Source: Fallopia convolvulus
Lineage: Eukaryota; Streptophyta; Magnoliopsida; Caryophyllales; Polygonaceae
Reading direction: 5' to 3'
Length of the DNA stretch: 64,000 bases
Assembly (NCBI GenBank): GCA_964016875.1
Contig: OZ024724.1
Span: forward strand, 51,648,438-51,712,437
Positions within the stretch are counted from its first letter, which is position 1, and every line of letters begins with the position of its first letter. The translations under genes and the position numbers were made by a program. This document shows, one piece after another, positions 10,215 to 23,000 of the stretch. The notes beneath the pieces are model-generated. The model was not told the origin of the DNA, did not search any database, and was given only the letters and a program-made list of their open reading frames with translations.

Positions 10215-11068
10215 AAAACGCTCCCTCCCTGAAAAGTCCCACCCCTTGCTTCCCGCCTGGGGTTGGAGAATCTCGTTGAGAAGGTCCACCCCTCGCTTCC
10301 CGCTTGGGGTTGGAGAATCTCGTTGAAAAGGTCCACCCCTCGCTTCCCGCTTGGGGTTGGATAATCTCGTTGAAAAGGTCCACCCCTCGCTTCCCGCTTG
10401 GGGTTGGAGAATCTCGTTGAAAAATTCCACCCCTCGCTTCCCGCTCGGGGTTGGAGAATCTCGTTGAAAGGGTCCACCCCTCGCTTCCCGCTTCGGGTTG
10501 GAGAATCTCGTTGAAAAGGTCCACCCCTCGCTTCCTGCTTGGGGTTGGAGAATCTCGTTGAAAAGGTCCACCCCTCGCTTCCCGCTTGGGGTTGGAGAAT
10601 CTCGTTGAAAAGGTCCACCCCTCGCTTCCCGCTTGGGGTTGGAGAATCTCGTTGAAAAATTCCACCCCTCGCTTCCCGCTTGGGGTTGGAGAATCTCGTT
10701 GAAAAGGTCCACCCCTCACTTCCCGCTTGGGGTTGGAGAATCTCGTTGAAAAGGTCCACCCCTCGCTTCCCGCTTGGGGTTGGAGAATCTCGTTGAAAGA
10801 AGTTCCACCCCTCGCTTCCCGCTTGGGGTTGGAGAATCTCGTTGAAAAGTTCCACCCCTCGCTTCCCGCTTGGGGTTGGAGAATCTCGTTGAAAGAAGTT
10901 CCACCCCTCGCTTCCCGCTTGGGGTTGGAGAATCTCGTTGAGAAGTTCCACCCCTCGCTTCTCGCTTGGGGTTGGAGAATCTCGTTGAAAAGTTCCACCC
11001 CTCGCTCCCCTCTTGGGGTTGGAGAATATCGCTTGAAAGAAATTCCACCCCTCGCTTTTCGCTTGGGA
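10215..11068 (+). repeat. 47-bp minisatellite in the gypsy 3' region, about 18 copies
   Basis: Period 47 bp. The unit contains TTGGGGTTGGAGAATCTCGT followed by TGAAAAGGTCCACCCC and the word TCGCTTCCCGC. Some units carry two or three extra bases (GAAAGAAGTTCC). The 3' untranslated regions of Tat/Ogre-type elements are known to hold tandem repeats that can seed satellite DNA. The unit has no stop on the minus strand in any phase and 47 is not a multiple of 3, so long minus-strand open frames of up to about 300 residues appear here; I regard them as by-products. Confidence 0.95.
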
Positions 11069-11419
11069 TACGAACGAGGTTCGTGGACCCCCTAAGACGC
11101 CAGGATTCGCGGACGGCTATTTTTAGGTTGGAACGAACGCCCAGAACAACGAGGTCCGAACAGAGGCTCACGACCTCGTTGCAGGACAACAACGCCCGGT
11201 GTGGTCCGAGCCCCACAAAAGATGTGACACTCGAACCATGGGGTTGGACGGTACACAAGAAAATCAAACAAACAAACGAACAAGCATAGGAAAAGAAAAA
11301 CAGAACACAAAGAAGAGGATGTTTTGATTACAGACCCCGTAGGGTCACCCAAACAAAAAAAAAAGAAAGAGATGTTTTAATTACAGACCCCGTGGGGCCA
11401 CCAAAAAAAGAAGAGGTCT

Positions 11420-14400
11420 TCATTTCTTCGAGTTTTCAGCCTCAGGACCGGTAAGATCAATGGTTCCGCCCTTGGAGGTTTCAGCAGGGGCAGCAGAGGC
11501 TTCAACAGGGGCGGCGGAGGCAAGAGGCGCGGGCGCTTCGGTCACGGGCTGAGGTCCCGTGGAGGTCAACTCCGGTTTCTCTCCAGTAAGCTCCACCTCG
11601 GGGGGCGCGGTGCTGGACACGGTCCCGTCCTCGTTAAGGAAGAACTCGCATTCCCCCTCGGGATCCTCCGACCCCAGCTCCCCCATGGTTTCATTATAGT
11701 TGGGGTTGAAAAAGACAATCTGGGGGTCGAGGTGCCCATACTTGGCCACCGCCTGTTTGACGCCCATGCGGACCGCCTGGTGGAACATTTTCCTCACACT
11801 CTCCACCAGTTCCGCCTTGTACTCCTCCGAGTCCACATACCTAGGATCCGCGTTAACAATCTCCTCGTTGAGCTCAACAATACGCCCCTCGAGGCTGATG
11901 TTCGCATTTTTGGTATAGTTTTTGATAGGTTTCTTTGTTTATTAGGATTAATTTTGTCTAGTTTAGGTTTCGTTTTAAGTGTTTTTAGTTAGTTTTGTAT
12001 AAATCTGCGAAAAGGGTGGAATCTACGCTATTTTGTGTATTTTGCAGGTTTTAGCTAGGAAAGGAGCTAAATGGAGATAAATTTGGAGCATCACAGTGAA
12101 GGACGGGAAAGTGCAAGATTTAAGAAGTCGAAGCTCAAGAAAACGAGAGGAGGTGTTGAAGAAAACAAAACCCCAGGCTCGTTAACGAGGCTGTGAAGGG
12201 TCGTTAACGAGGCCACGACGAAGAAGATTTCGGAGTATTATTTTATTATTCACCGATCCTGAGCGGGAATTTATTTCCGTATCGGTTGAGTATCTTTTTA
12301 GAATCTTTATGGGTTAATAGAATATGTATTTTAGGGTTTAATATCTTTTTAGATTTTATTTCTATCTTTTAGAGATTGTTTCTATCTTTTTAGGAAAGTT
12401 TTTATCTTTTATCTTTTTAGTTTTTTAGGATTTTCTAGTATAAATACCCTTCTATCTAGCATAGAAAAAGGGGGCTGAATTTTGGAGTAAAGTTTTAGAG
12501 CTAGTTTTGGAGAAGGAAGGAAGGCCGAAGGAGAGGCTGCCGGATCGGAAGTCGGTGACGAGGGTTCGGTGACGACGGTTTCCGAGGTTCGTTGATCGAG
12601 TTTGTGGTTCGGTGATTGTTTTGTTTTGGTTTTTCTTCTGATTCTCTGTAAGACGATATTTTTGTTATTAATCTAAGTTTGAGTTTTGTTTTCATATTTG
12701 TTTTTATTGAAGTTTTTGGTTTCTTAATCATGAGTAGTGAGTAGTTATTTTTCTAGGGTCGGGGTTAAGCCCGACATAGTTGAGCATGTTTGATGAAGTA
12801 AGTTAGTGTTTTGAATGCCTTTTATTTTTATTGAGATTGTTTGTTGTGCTTAATACCGAAACGGGAGTTGAGGTAATTTGAGTTTTAACTTGATTGAAAG
12901 AGAAAGTTAGTAACTTGAAGGTTGATATTGTTTGAAAACGAAAGTTTCAAGCTTTAGATCCAAAACAAGCAATTGAGTGAGTTAGTTTATAAAAAAAGAT
13001 TAATTTACTTGTCAAGTCAATGAAAGTTGATGACTCTATCTATTTAAAGGCATGATCTTATCTACTTACGAATTCTTATGCTTGGCTATGTTGTGGTGTC
13101 CCTTATCCTAGATATTTGTATTTATTGAATTATTTATGATAAATCTTCGTTGTTGAATGCTTGCTTTTGTACCGAGTATTAATTAGAATTTTATTAGTTC
13201 GTTAATTGATGTTTTTATGTTCGGTGGTTCGGTAACGATCCTGACAAGGTCGTTAACGAGGCATCTCGTGAGTGATTGTGTTTGATTTTGTTTGATTTTT
13301 ATTAGATTGATAGACAAACAACCTTGCTTCCTGTGGAACGATCCTGACTCCACTGTACTCAGCGGGGTCTTGACTTACAAATTTATTTGTTGGCCGAGAA
13401 ACCCTATTCAACAGAGGCGCCGGATCTCCTCCTCGGCCCTCAGAAACTCCGCTTCCTTCGCCTTGAAGAATTCATGTTCGGCGGAGAGCTTGCCCCGAAG
13501 CCCCTCAACCTCGCCCCGCATAACAGAGGCCTCTTCCTTCGCCCTTTTCACCTCGTCCTTCGCCGCCTTTACCTCCTCCCTCGCCGCGGCCTCCGCGGCC
13601 TCAACCCGCTTCTAGGCCGCAGCCTCCGCGGCCTTGGACCTCTCCGCAACCTCTGCCAGCTCTTTGGCCTGTCGCTCGCACACCTCGCTGCGGTTTTGGA
13701 GCGTCGCTTCCATCTTGTCCATCCTCGAGTGAGCGAGGGCGATGCGACTCCGGTTGTAATTATCAAAAAAGGTGTGCTGCAAATTCACAGGAGGGTGAGA
13801 AAAGAAACAAGAAAGAGACAGGAATTAAAAACACAAAAATGAAAAAGCTTACCATGGCCGAGTACCGAGCGGCCTCGTCGTTAAGCGCCGCCTCGGTGAG
13901 GTTGTTGGCCCACGCGACCTCCTCCTTGTAATCCCCCCGGGCCCACTCCAACGGGGCCCCTCTGATAGGTCCAGGGCAGTGAAACCTGGCGGGATGGGGG
14001 CCTGCGTCCCCGCGACTTCGCCCCTCGAAGTCAAATGCAGGGATGAGTTCCAGATCCCGCGAGCCTCGTTGATGGTCGCCCGACCGGGATTTCTTCTTCT
14101 TCTCCACGGGGGAAGACCCCGCTTCCTTCCTTTTCCGCCCGGCCTTGTCGTCAGACGCCCGAGGTGGATGGGTGGTCCCCTTCGCGGTGGCCCCTTTCGA
14201 CGGAACCACCTCAGGCCTTTTCTCCCCTTGGGGCGGCCTCGCGACGTCCCACTGCGACGCCCTCGCGACGTTCCCCTTGGGCAAGACTCCCCTTGTCGCG
14301 GCCGTCGGCGGAACAGGTCCCGGCTGCGTTGTGCCTGAGCTCGGCTCGTTAATTGAAATCCCCTTGAGAACCCGGGGAGCAGGGGCTTTGGATCTAGAAG

Positions 14401-15644
14401 TCAAAGGCTGTTTTCCCTTCGACTTCGCGGTAAGAGCGTGCAGAAGATCCACTGTCAAGAAAGAAGGGGTAAAAAAAGAAAAAACAGGTTAAGACGAGGT
14501 CAAAAGCAAATATAACGAGGTTTATAACCTCGTAACCTTACGAGGAAAAAGAAAGCAATCAGAGAAATAATGATAATAAAATACCCTCTCCGCCCTCGCG
14601 AGGAGGGAAACTGAGGCTCAGCCCGGCCCGCTCAAGCCGGTCCTGAGAAAGGTAACGCTCGTATGGCGCCTGGTACGCTGTGGCGTACCGAGCCTTAAGT
14701 GCCTGGAACTCAGCGACCTTGTACGGGCACACGCATCTCTCGTAGTCACCCGATGCCACAGGGAAATTAAGGTATCTCCCGCTGAGTTCTCGGACCAAAA
14801 AACATTTAGGTTTCCACGTCCCGACGTTCGACTGGGTCGTGATGATTTTGACATTTGGCGTGTTGAGGTTAACCAGGGAACATCGAGGTTCTCTCCTCGC
14901 CAAGACTAACGCCGACAAATCGTTGAGGTTTGGCTCGTCCAGAAGCTCACGGCTTCGAATTGTGTAGGCACACAACAACCGCCAGGCATTCGGGAACAAC
15001 TGGGCGGGACAGACGCCCATGGCCCACAAGAAATCAACGATGTGCTGGGCCAAAGGCAGCCTAAAGCCCGCTTGGAGACTGACGAGGTGCACAACCGCAC
15101 ACCCCTCATAGGACGCCAGGGGTCGCCCCTCCTCTTCTGGCAGTGCCAGCTCGACTCCCTCGGGCCAGGGGAAGTCCTTAGCTATGTCCGCGAAGTCGTC
15201 CAGCTTTAGATCGGTGGCCACCCCCTCGGACAGATAGGCCTCGGGAGTGCTCGAGATCATTGGAATCCGTTCTTCGAGGACGACAGGAGTGTCGGACACG
15301 GCGTCGGTAATATAGGCCTCGGGGAAGCTCGATGGCACGTACACAGCCGAAACTGAGGCAATTGCCACGTCCAACCTCGCCTCGACCTCGGCGGCGATCA
15401 CATCAGGAGAAGAAGAGGAAGCCATTTCAACACCAGAATATATGCGCAGACGGGGAAAGTACGAATTGATCGAAACAGCGGAGTCGCTGGATGAGGGCTC
15501 GCTGAAGACCAACGAAGGGGAACTTGGGTTTTGAGAATCACTAGGCTCTACACTTCCTACAGATTCGGAGGCCTCCTGATAGAAATTCTCTTGAAAATTA
15601 AAGACAAAGCCGGGCGGTGGGCTCGCAGAGGCTCTCCTAGGCAT
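11420..15644 (-). pseudogene. Antisense accessory gene of the gypsy element (putative gypsy-type transposon domain plus coiled coil)
   Basis: Minus strand, opposite to gag-pol. I reconstruct exons 15644-14585 (ATG at 15644), 14451-13853, 13776 onward, and the last coding part down to the stop at 11420. Introns have GT-AG ends and matching phases: 14584-14452 splits a Val codon and 13852-13777 is phase 0. Exon 1 (about 350 residues) contains VVHLVSLQAGFRLPLAQH and FPNAWRLLCAY, resembling the Pfam family described as putative gypsy-type transposon domain (Transposase_28). Next comes a basic Pro/Lys-rich part, then a long Ala/Glu/Lys coiled coil, then an acidic tail. Antisense extra genes are known from Tat elements such as maize Grande. 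Breaks: TAG at 13614-13612 and a 1.5-kb solo LTR at 11896-13413. Function unknown. Confidence 0.75.
11896..13413 (+). mobile_element. Solo LTR inserted in the antisense gene
   Basis: Starts TGATGTTCGC, ends CTATTCAACA, and is flanked by the perfect duplication GAGGC (11891-11895, 13414-13418). TATAAATAC at 12439 and a U5-like region near 13320-13375 fit an LTR. Removing the insert and one duplication copy leaves the coding frame of the interrupted gene continuous. There are no internal retroviral domains, so only one LTR remains after recombination. Its start and layout resemble the LTR fragment at 40813. Confidence 0.82.
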
Positions 15645-15679
15645 GAAAAGACAACGTCCAGGCCGCGAAAAGCTAGCAC

Positions 15680-16855
15680 CTGGAAAAGAAAAGGTCAGTA
15701 AGACACCAAGGGCAAGGCAACCAAAGAGAAAAAACACGAGGTCGTAACTTCGGAAAGAAGGAAGAACGAGGTCAAGCCCGAGATCGAAGAATGAGATCAT
15801 GACCCCGGGAAGGAAGGAAGAACGAGGTCAAGCCCGAGATCAAAGCACAAGATCATAACCTCGAAAAGAAAAAAGCACGAGATCATAACCTCGAAAAGGA
15901 AAAAGCACGAGATCATAACCTCGGGAGGAAATGGGCACGAGATCGCAACCTCGGAGAAAAAAGCAACGCGAGGTCATAGAGGAAAAGGCCACGTGGCATC
16001 CTACGAGCTACTCTGACAGGATAGGACGGCAAAGAAGAATTTGAAGCGCCAAAAGAAAGGAAAGAGAAAGAAGGCCAACCAACGGTGGAAGCCCAAACGT
16101 CCCATCAATCAGACATCATGACGTTTGGGCTCCCGAGGGTTTTTGAAATTCGAAAAGTGGTGGGCGGAGAAGCGGAAGTTTAACCGCCACCCCAAGAACA
16201 GCAATAAAACCAAAAACCCAGCGGTACCCTCACGGCGGCGACCGCCCCTCACCACTGTCTCACCACCATAGCACTAGCAAAATACACCAGGAAACGACCA
16301 CCGCCTCCCGAAGCGTAACACAAAAAAGAAAAGCAAAACGAAAAGAAAAGGGAGGAGAAGAAAAACCAAGAGGAAACAAGGGCACTACAGAGCAAGAACC
16401 ACCCTCAACACCGCCGCGCCGCCAACAAAGAAGCACCCAGAAATCACCAACACCCACCCAGATGCAAAACGAAACAAGGAAAGAACAAAGAAAAATGACA
16501 AGGGCAAACGCCAAAAAAACACACACAACCCTGCCACCGCCGCTTCGCCACCGTGACACCGGCACGAAACACCAGGCGACACACCGTCGCCTTTACAAAA
16601 CACGGGGCAAAAAGCAAACGAAGGAAGAATCGAAGGAAAAAAATACCAAAAGACAAGAGGAAGAAGATCAAGAACTTACTTGTTTAGAAGTCAGCAAACG
16701 AGAGGCGGTGGCGCAACTGGCAAATGGCGAAAAGCTCGTCGGAAACCGTCTGGAGAAACCGCTCAGAAGAAACCAAAGAGATGAAGAGAGAGAAGGAGCG
16801 AAAATGTTGGAAAGAGAAGATGAGGGGGAGGCGTGTGAAATACGCCCTTATAAAG
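15680..16855 (-). promoter_or_regulatory. Internal promoter, leader exon and leader intron of the antisense gene
   Basis: Read on the minus strand: TTTATAAG at 16855-16848, a pyrimidine-rich leader, a GTAAGT donor at 16679, and a TTTTCCAG acceptor ending at 15680, just upstream of the ATG at 15644. This gives a ~1.0-kb intron in the leader. It suggests the antisense gene has its own promoter inside the element. RNA evidence would decide. Confidence 0.5.
15800..15965. repeat. Short tandem repeat in the antisense-gene leader intron
   Basis: About four copies of a ~31-bp unit containing GCACGAGATCATAACCTCG, with related GAGGTCAAGCCCGAGATC copies before them. Confidence 0.7.
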
Positions 16856-17118
16856 AGCAGATTTGGGCCTCCCCCACTCCCGAAAGGCTTTTTGAGCCTG
16901 TCTCACCTGGACGACCCACTAAGCAAGGTATGGCGAAAAGGCCCAAGAATCTTCATCCGTGCAGAACAGAAAGAACACCCAAGTACAGAGCCTCACACCT
17001 CGCAAAGTGCCCTCCCAACCTCAAGAACTTCATAACCTCTAAAAACGCCCCGCATCTCGCGGATCCAGGGAACTTATGCCCTGCGGCCCTCGGGCGAGGC
17101 CCCCAGGCCATGGGGTTG

Positions 17119-17890
17119 TGATGATGTCCAAAACAGTAAAAGCAGAAAGTGGGCCCAGAGGGACCCCCACAGGCAGTTTAGGGACCCACGTCCATGTCCT
17201 CCGATTATTTAAAACAAAACTCTCGCCCTCGCGAGGTCTCTCAACAAATCCGGGACGAGGTCTCGACCTCGTCGCCGACTCTACTAACCCACCCGCCCAC
17301 TCGAACCAATCACAAACGACCTCACTCCCGAACCAATCACCAACGACCTCACTCCCAAACCAATCACAAGTGACCTCATTCTCGGACCAATCAAAAACCC
17401 TTATTTCGGGCATCCCACATCGAACATTGGCCTAAATTCGGCCCCCCGATTCTCTATAAATAGAGGAAAACCTCGTGGGAAGAAGGGGTCGAAAAACCAC
17501 TTGAACTCAAGAACTCTCTTGAATGTTAAAGATCGACGTGATAGGAACATCGTCAAAAGACCTCGCTACAGACAGGAGAAATCCACAAAAAGACCCCAAA
17601 GTCGCGCAGGGACCTCGTTCACGCCTAAAACCTCACTACAGAAACTCACAAAACTCTCTACATCATACCCTCAAATCTACCTCTCCCTAGAATCGACCTC
17701 GCAACATTTAGGTGCGATCTCGGAACCTTGTAGGAGGTCTAGGTGTGATTCTCAAAGTTGTACATCAACCTCGTAGGTTTGTAACCTCGCTACCACGGAA
17801 AAATCATAAATAAAGGAGCAAGTGTTTGCACTCAAATATAATAATCTTGTTTCTTGTCTCGTAGCGTAGCCGTTATTTCGGGTTTCATCA
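17119..17890 (+). repeat. 3' LTR of the gypsy element
   Basis: Begins TGATGATGTCC at 17119 and ends TTTCATCA at 17890, followed by the AAACC duplication. Differs from the 5' LTR by nine substitutions and one inserted C. The base run before it (CCATGGGGTTG) is only weakly purine-rich for a polypurine tract. Confidence 0.95.
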
Positions 17891-17895
17891 AAACC

Positions 17896-20052
17896 CATAA
17901 CAGATATTGTACAAAACAAGCAAAAAGAAATCGGGATTTCATAAATTCCTCTTAATAGGAGATTCTACATTTCTCACCAAGTAAAGTGGAAATTTGCCCT
18001 AGAAAAAGAAATATTCTATGTTACCTTGGAATCAAGGCCATCTCTACAATTTTCCACAATGTTCTCTTTTGACATCATTAAATTAAATGATTAAATAAAA
18101 GTAAGAGAACAACACACAATTAAATCTTAACTTTAAAATATACTAGTTCATTAATACCACAAATAGATATCTTAATAACTAAGCAAAAGATGTGGAAAAC
18201 ATAGGAACATTAAGCAAAGCAATAACATAAAAAAATACAAAAGAGAGGTATAACAAGCTAAGGGATAAGAGGGGTACCATGCATGGTTCGGGATCAATGA
18301 CTCTATTCTCTTCCTTTCTCCAATAATGATCAAGAAGAGCATCCATGGTTCGGGATCAATGAATCTTCTTCATCTCTTTTAGAATTTGAGCATTCAAACT
18401 CTCGCCTCCCTTAGATGATGTTTTAGGTGTAGTCTTCCTCACCTTTGTTACCTTTGGATTCAAATTCCCTTAATAAGCCATATTCTCCAAATTATGTTGT
18501 TCAAGTGGAAATCCATACCCAAACTCCAGTAATGGATTGTAGAGGTTTTCATTTGCCAAAATTATCTTTACCAAGTCTAAATATGGCAAAATATATTACT
18601 TTATAATACACTTCTCCATATGAAATAACAAAATCTTTGGCAAATTGATTTTCTCTCCTCTCAAGAATAGCTAATCCAACAAAATCATATATGAAAATTG
18701 TGAGCTTATTGTGCTTTTCTTGCCTCGTAATTACTACCTTAATAAGAAATTAACGAGTCACACTAATTAGAAGTTGCCACTCACAAGTCTTATTTACCGT
18801 CATCTCCTTTCCAAAAAAGATGATGCACAACCATTTCCTTATCACTCGACCATGCGCTCACTTGAAGTAATATATCAAACCCTTTAAATGAATTTTCATA
18901 CACTCACCAAATTTTCTCACTTGAGAAGATTATAGCTCACCATACATTCGTCATTCTCATTAGAATCGTGAGAGTGTTGTCATACATAAAGAAGAATAAA
19001 ACTCACAAACAAGATCTGGATGATTGTTACCTTAGCAATACTTAGCTTCTCCTGGCCTTGGGAACACAACAACTCCCAACAAGATTCCAAGTTATTGGCT
19101 TTGAGCATCTCCTAAGATATAAACATTACCGCCACGAGATTTTTGAGCTCTTTCTTGGGTGGAACAATGTCATCAACCTTAGAACACTTGTGTAATAACA
19201 TCCTCAACCTTTGAAGACTTGCCTAACAATAATGTGAATCGTGGACTTATCTTCATGTTTGAACTCCCCACAAGATGCTTTTGCTTTTTTCTCTGGGAGT
19301 ATATGGAGATTTAGATTTTCTTTGAGAATTAACAATTAAAAATACGTCATCATATTGATCATATTTATCCTTGCCAATCGCTCTATCTTTTTCCTCGTTG
19401 GTATAGAAGAACTGGCTCCATATTTCTTAGATACAAAACGAATGGTTTTTAAAAAACCTTGATGTTGTGTCTCTTTTCCTTTAAAACCTTGAGTCATACA
19501 TCTCTTTTTTCATATTTGTCCTTTTAGTTAAAGTGTTGCTCGTTGTAAGGAAAAAAAAACCTTTAATCGTTAATATTTTGGAGCCACTCTATCAACAAAT
19601 TTTCTCTTCTCTTAAGCTTGAGGATTACTATTCCCTTAGCCATCACCATGAATTGAATAAAAAATGGTCGGTTTAAATTTTTTCTATTATGCACATAAGA
19701 GCCCCTTTAGTCCTTTACACATGATTTTTTGGGGTAAAAAGTTTATTTGGTAATTTTTTAGGGCCGGAAAATGTGAATTAATCGGAATCAGAGACATGTT
19801 GCCAATATTTTCGCCAGCGATACCACCACCCAGACAAGGAACTCTCCCCTGTTCTCCAAATCCACCCTCTCATGCGAACCCAACATCTCTCAAAACCCCT
19901 TTTTCTCTATTAGTTTTTCAAATTATTTAGTGCAATCCTAGTTTGAGAGGAATGATTCTAAGCTACTGACCTTTTCTCGTTTTGATTTGTTAATCCATTC
20001 GGTGAATCGGGGAGAGAGGGAGCTCATTCCGATTCGCGGCATCAACGAATTA
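17896..20052. other. Intergenic: probable Copia relic, then upstream region of the EH gene
   Basis: No intact gene. The first part probably continues the older Copia element whose LTR edge lies at 3989-4001, since the gypsy insertion separates them. From about 19,740 the sequence leads into the EH-domain gene; about 19,790-20,052 is probably its promoter and leader. I cannot place the transcription start. Confidence 0.35.
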
Positions 20053-23000
20053 ATGGCGGCTCAGAATCAAGGGCCGGGCATGGATCAATTCGACACTTAC
20101 TTTAGGAGGGCGGATTTGGATCACGATGGCCGGATCAGTGGAGCTGAAGCTGTTACTTTCTTCCAAGGATCCGGATTGTCCAAGCAAGTCCTTGCCCAGG
20201 TATCCTTCTTCCGAGATCCATTGGCTTTTCTTTCCGAATCATTGATTTCTCTGCCTATGATAAGCCAATTGCCTGAATTCTTCTCACGTTCTTCAAAATC
20301 GACAAATCTGACTGCTGTTGCCCTCTGATATTTGTCAAAATCAGCATTTCGTTGGGTTTGATGGCATAGGTTTCTATTTTCAGTAGAGCAAGCATCTATT
20401 CAACTTGCTATTATGTGATAGCTTTGATGTGTATCTGTATTAGTTCAACGCTTTCTAGGTTTGTCTTGTTCGTAACAACTTTCTGTAACGCAGTTAATTT
20501 TGTTAATGTGCCGTGAATTTCTGCGAGTAAGAGGATATACTGATGAGAACTGAGAGCGAGTCACGGAATTTCATTGATGAAATTAGTAGTTTTGATTCAT
20601 GAAACTGGATAAGTCATATAAGGTAGATACCCTGGTGCTGGGGATATTTTTGTTTTCAGCAGTATCACTATACCTAAATAGGTCGAAGCACATGTTATCC
20701 TTAACTAGAAGTGAGGAACTATGGGGGTTTGGATTTCTTTCCCTTCCTCGTTCAGGCACCACACACAAGAACCAGACAGTTGGACAATCTTGAATATGAG
20801 ATAAATGGAATTCAAATCCTGGAACCCTTGATTACATGTGGACTTAAATGACCAATTTGGAGTTCTTAGGCATTTTTCTTGTTGGCGTCCTCTATGGCAT
20901 TGATGTTTTCATGATTAAGTGAAGAGCCTATTGTAAAATATGAGTTTTAAGTTAATTTGCAACTTAGATGGCATACTTCTGTTTTCTTAAATAGCTGAAC
21001 TCCTTGGTCATAATCGGATGAACAAACTGTTCTGATAAGGAGATTGTTATCTCTGCAGATATGGATGCATGCTGATCAGAGTCGAACTGGTTTCCTCAGT
21101 CGGCAAGAATTTTACAATGCTCTCAAACTTATAACTGTAGTTCAAAGTAAGCGAGATTTAACTCCAGATATTGTGAAGGCAGCATTATATGGCCCCGCTT
21201 CATCTAAGATCCCTCCTCCACAAATAAATGCTCCACCTGCTCCTGCTGGTCAGCCAGCTTCCTTTGCTCCAACTGCACATATGGCTGCTACACCACATGC
21301 TGCATCACAACCTGTTGGCCCTAGAGGACCAGTACCTCCTAGCAGCTCCATTAGCCAACTACACTATCCAACACAAGGAAATTCCTTTACAAGACCACCA
21401 AGTGTTACCCAAGTTACACCTGCTACTTCTGCTCCCCGCCCTCCTCAAACCACTCCAGTTCTTCCAAATGCCGGCATCTCAAATGATTGGCTCAGTGGAA
21501 GAGCAGGTGGCTTCACAGCTGGACCGACATCACAGGTCCCTAATAGGGGAGTTAGTCCACTTGTCTCCTCACCTTTGCCAAATACACAAGATCCACAAAC
21601 AACATCATCCCAGTCAATAGCTAGAGATTCTAAGGCTTCTGTATCTGGAAATGGGTTTGCTTCCAATTCTTCTTTTGGAGGTGACCTATTTTCTGCCCTT
21701 GTGCCCAAGCAAAATTCTTCTGGCCCGACCAGCTCTGCACCGGTTTCATCAGCTTTAGTTCCTGCATCTCCTCTTCCTCAGTCTTCATCGATGCAGAGTT
21801 CACTTCTTCCATTGCAGACTGGTTTCGCTAAGCAACCCACTGGCAGTCAGTTTATGCAGACTCCAAATTTACCTCACAAGCCACAGCTGCCTCAGACTAC
21901 GTTCAATTTGTCTCAAGCAGCTTCACAAACCACCACTAGTGTTGTTTCATCTGCATCTGGACTTGAAAGCTCTACACCCAGCCAGTCGCAGGCTCCATGG
22001 CCAAAGATGACAGCTGCTGGCATACAGAAATATACCAAGCTTTTCATGGACGTTGACACTGATAGAGACGGAAAAATCACCGGGGACCAGGCAAGGAATC
22101 TGTTCCTTAGTTGGAAATTGCCCAGAGGTATATTTCATCTCCTCTTTAGACACATTTAGATGCTAAATTGTTATTTCATATTTTTGTTTATCTCAATGAA
22201 GTCCATGCACTGATATTTTCATGATAAAGCATTGATTTTTGGGAGCATGACCAAGGCGTAAGTGTAGTTGCATACATATATTGTTTGTGCTTATGAAATG
22301 ATATAGAATTTCCTGTTAGGTTTGTGAGTACAACCCAACTTGATTGATACCCAATAGGTCCACATATAAAGAAAATTAGAACAATGCTAGGATTTTGTGC
22401 TAGGTGTGAATACAATAAATGACTAGATACCTTGCAATACCTTCAAAAAAAATTTTGCAAACAAGATACCTTGCAATCAAATATTTAGGTCTTCCATGCT
22501 CAATCCCACCCGTAAATGTTAAGACTCTGTCCACCTTAGGTTTTCGTCCCTGTATTCTAGTTAATGTCGCAGTTCTAGTACCACTTACTGAGAGCACAAA
22601 ACAAATGTTGGCACGTCACAATCTAGTACAAATATAGTCGGTGGCTGATCTTTTTTCGCAATACTGTGCCTTGAAAACAGATAAGAAGGCCTAATAGTTG
22701 TGGAGTGCACTAAGTTGCCAATGCTTACTTTTCTTAGACTCCAGTTGCTAAGATTCTTTGCACTTTGAAATGTTGAATCTAAAGTGGAGTTGCAATGTAT
22801 TGGTCTAGCTTTCTTCCCTTCTTGTAATGATTCTTTCCCCTTGACTAATTTCTTCAATGTATATTCCAGAGGTTTTAAAGCAGGTATGGGATTTGGCTGA
22901 ACAGGATAATGACAGCATGCTTTCTCTAAGGGAGTTTTGCATAGCTCTTTACTTGATGGAGCGACATAGGGAAGGCCGCACTCTACCAGCTTCTCTTCCA

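Larger units (their letters stand above)
4011..17895 (+). mobile_element. Ty3/gypsy LTR retrotransposon, Tat-type, with antisense gene
   Basis: A structurally complete element is bounded by a perfect 5-bp target duplication AAACC (4011-4015 and 17891-17895). Order: LTR, primer-binding site, gag-pro, pol (RT, RNase H, second RNase H, integrase), 47-bp minisatellite, antisense gene on the minus strand, LTR. A second RNase H before integrase, absence of a chromodomain, and extra genes after pol are known traits of the Tat lineage. By eye the LTRs differ by nine substitutions and one indel over 771 bp (about 98.8% identity), so insertion was recent. It is richer in G+C than the surroundings. Breaks: an early gag stop, a gag/pol frameshift, a substituted RT active site, a stop and a solo-LTR insertion in the antisense gene. 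It therefore could only move now with help in trans. Confidence 0.93.

Noticed and set aside
10215..11068. CRISPR-like array
   Set aside because: Head-to-tail repeats with no unique spacers, in a plant retrotransposon.
9998..11267. Long minus-strand open frames (166-317 residues) with repeated NEILQPQAGSEGW-type sequence
   Set aside because: They arise from a 47-bp minisatellite lacking stops in any minus-strand phase; no family features and no start context.
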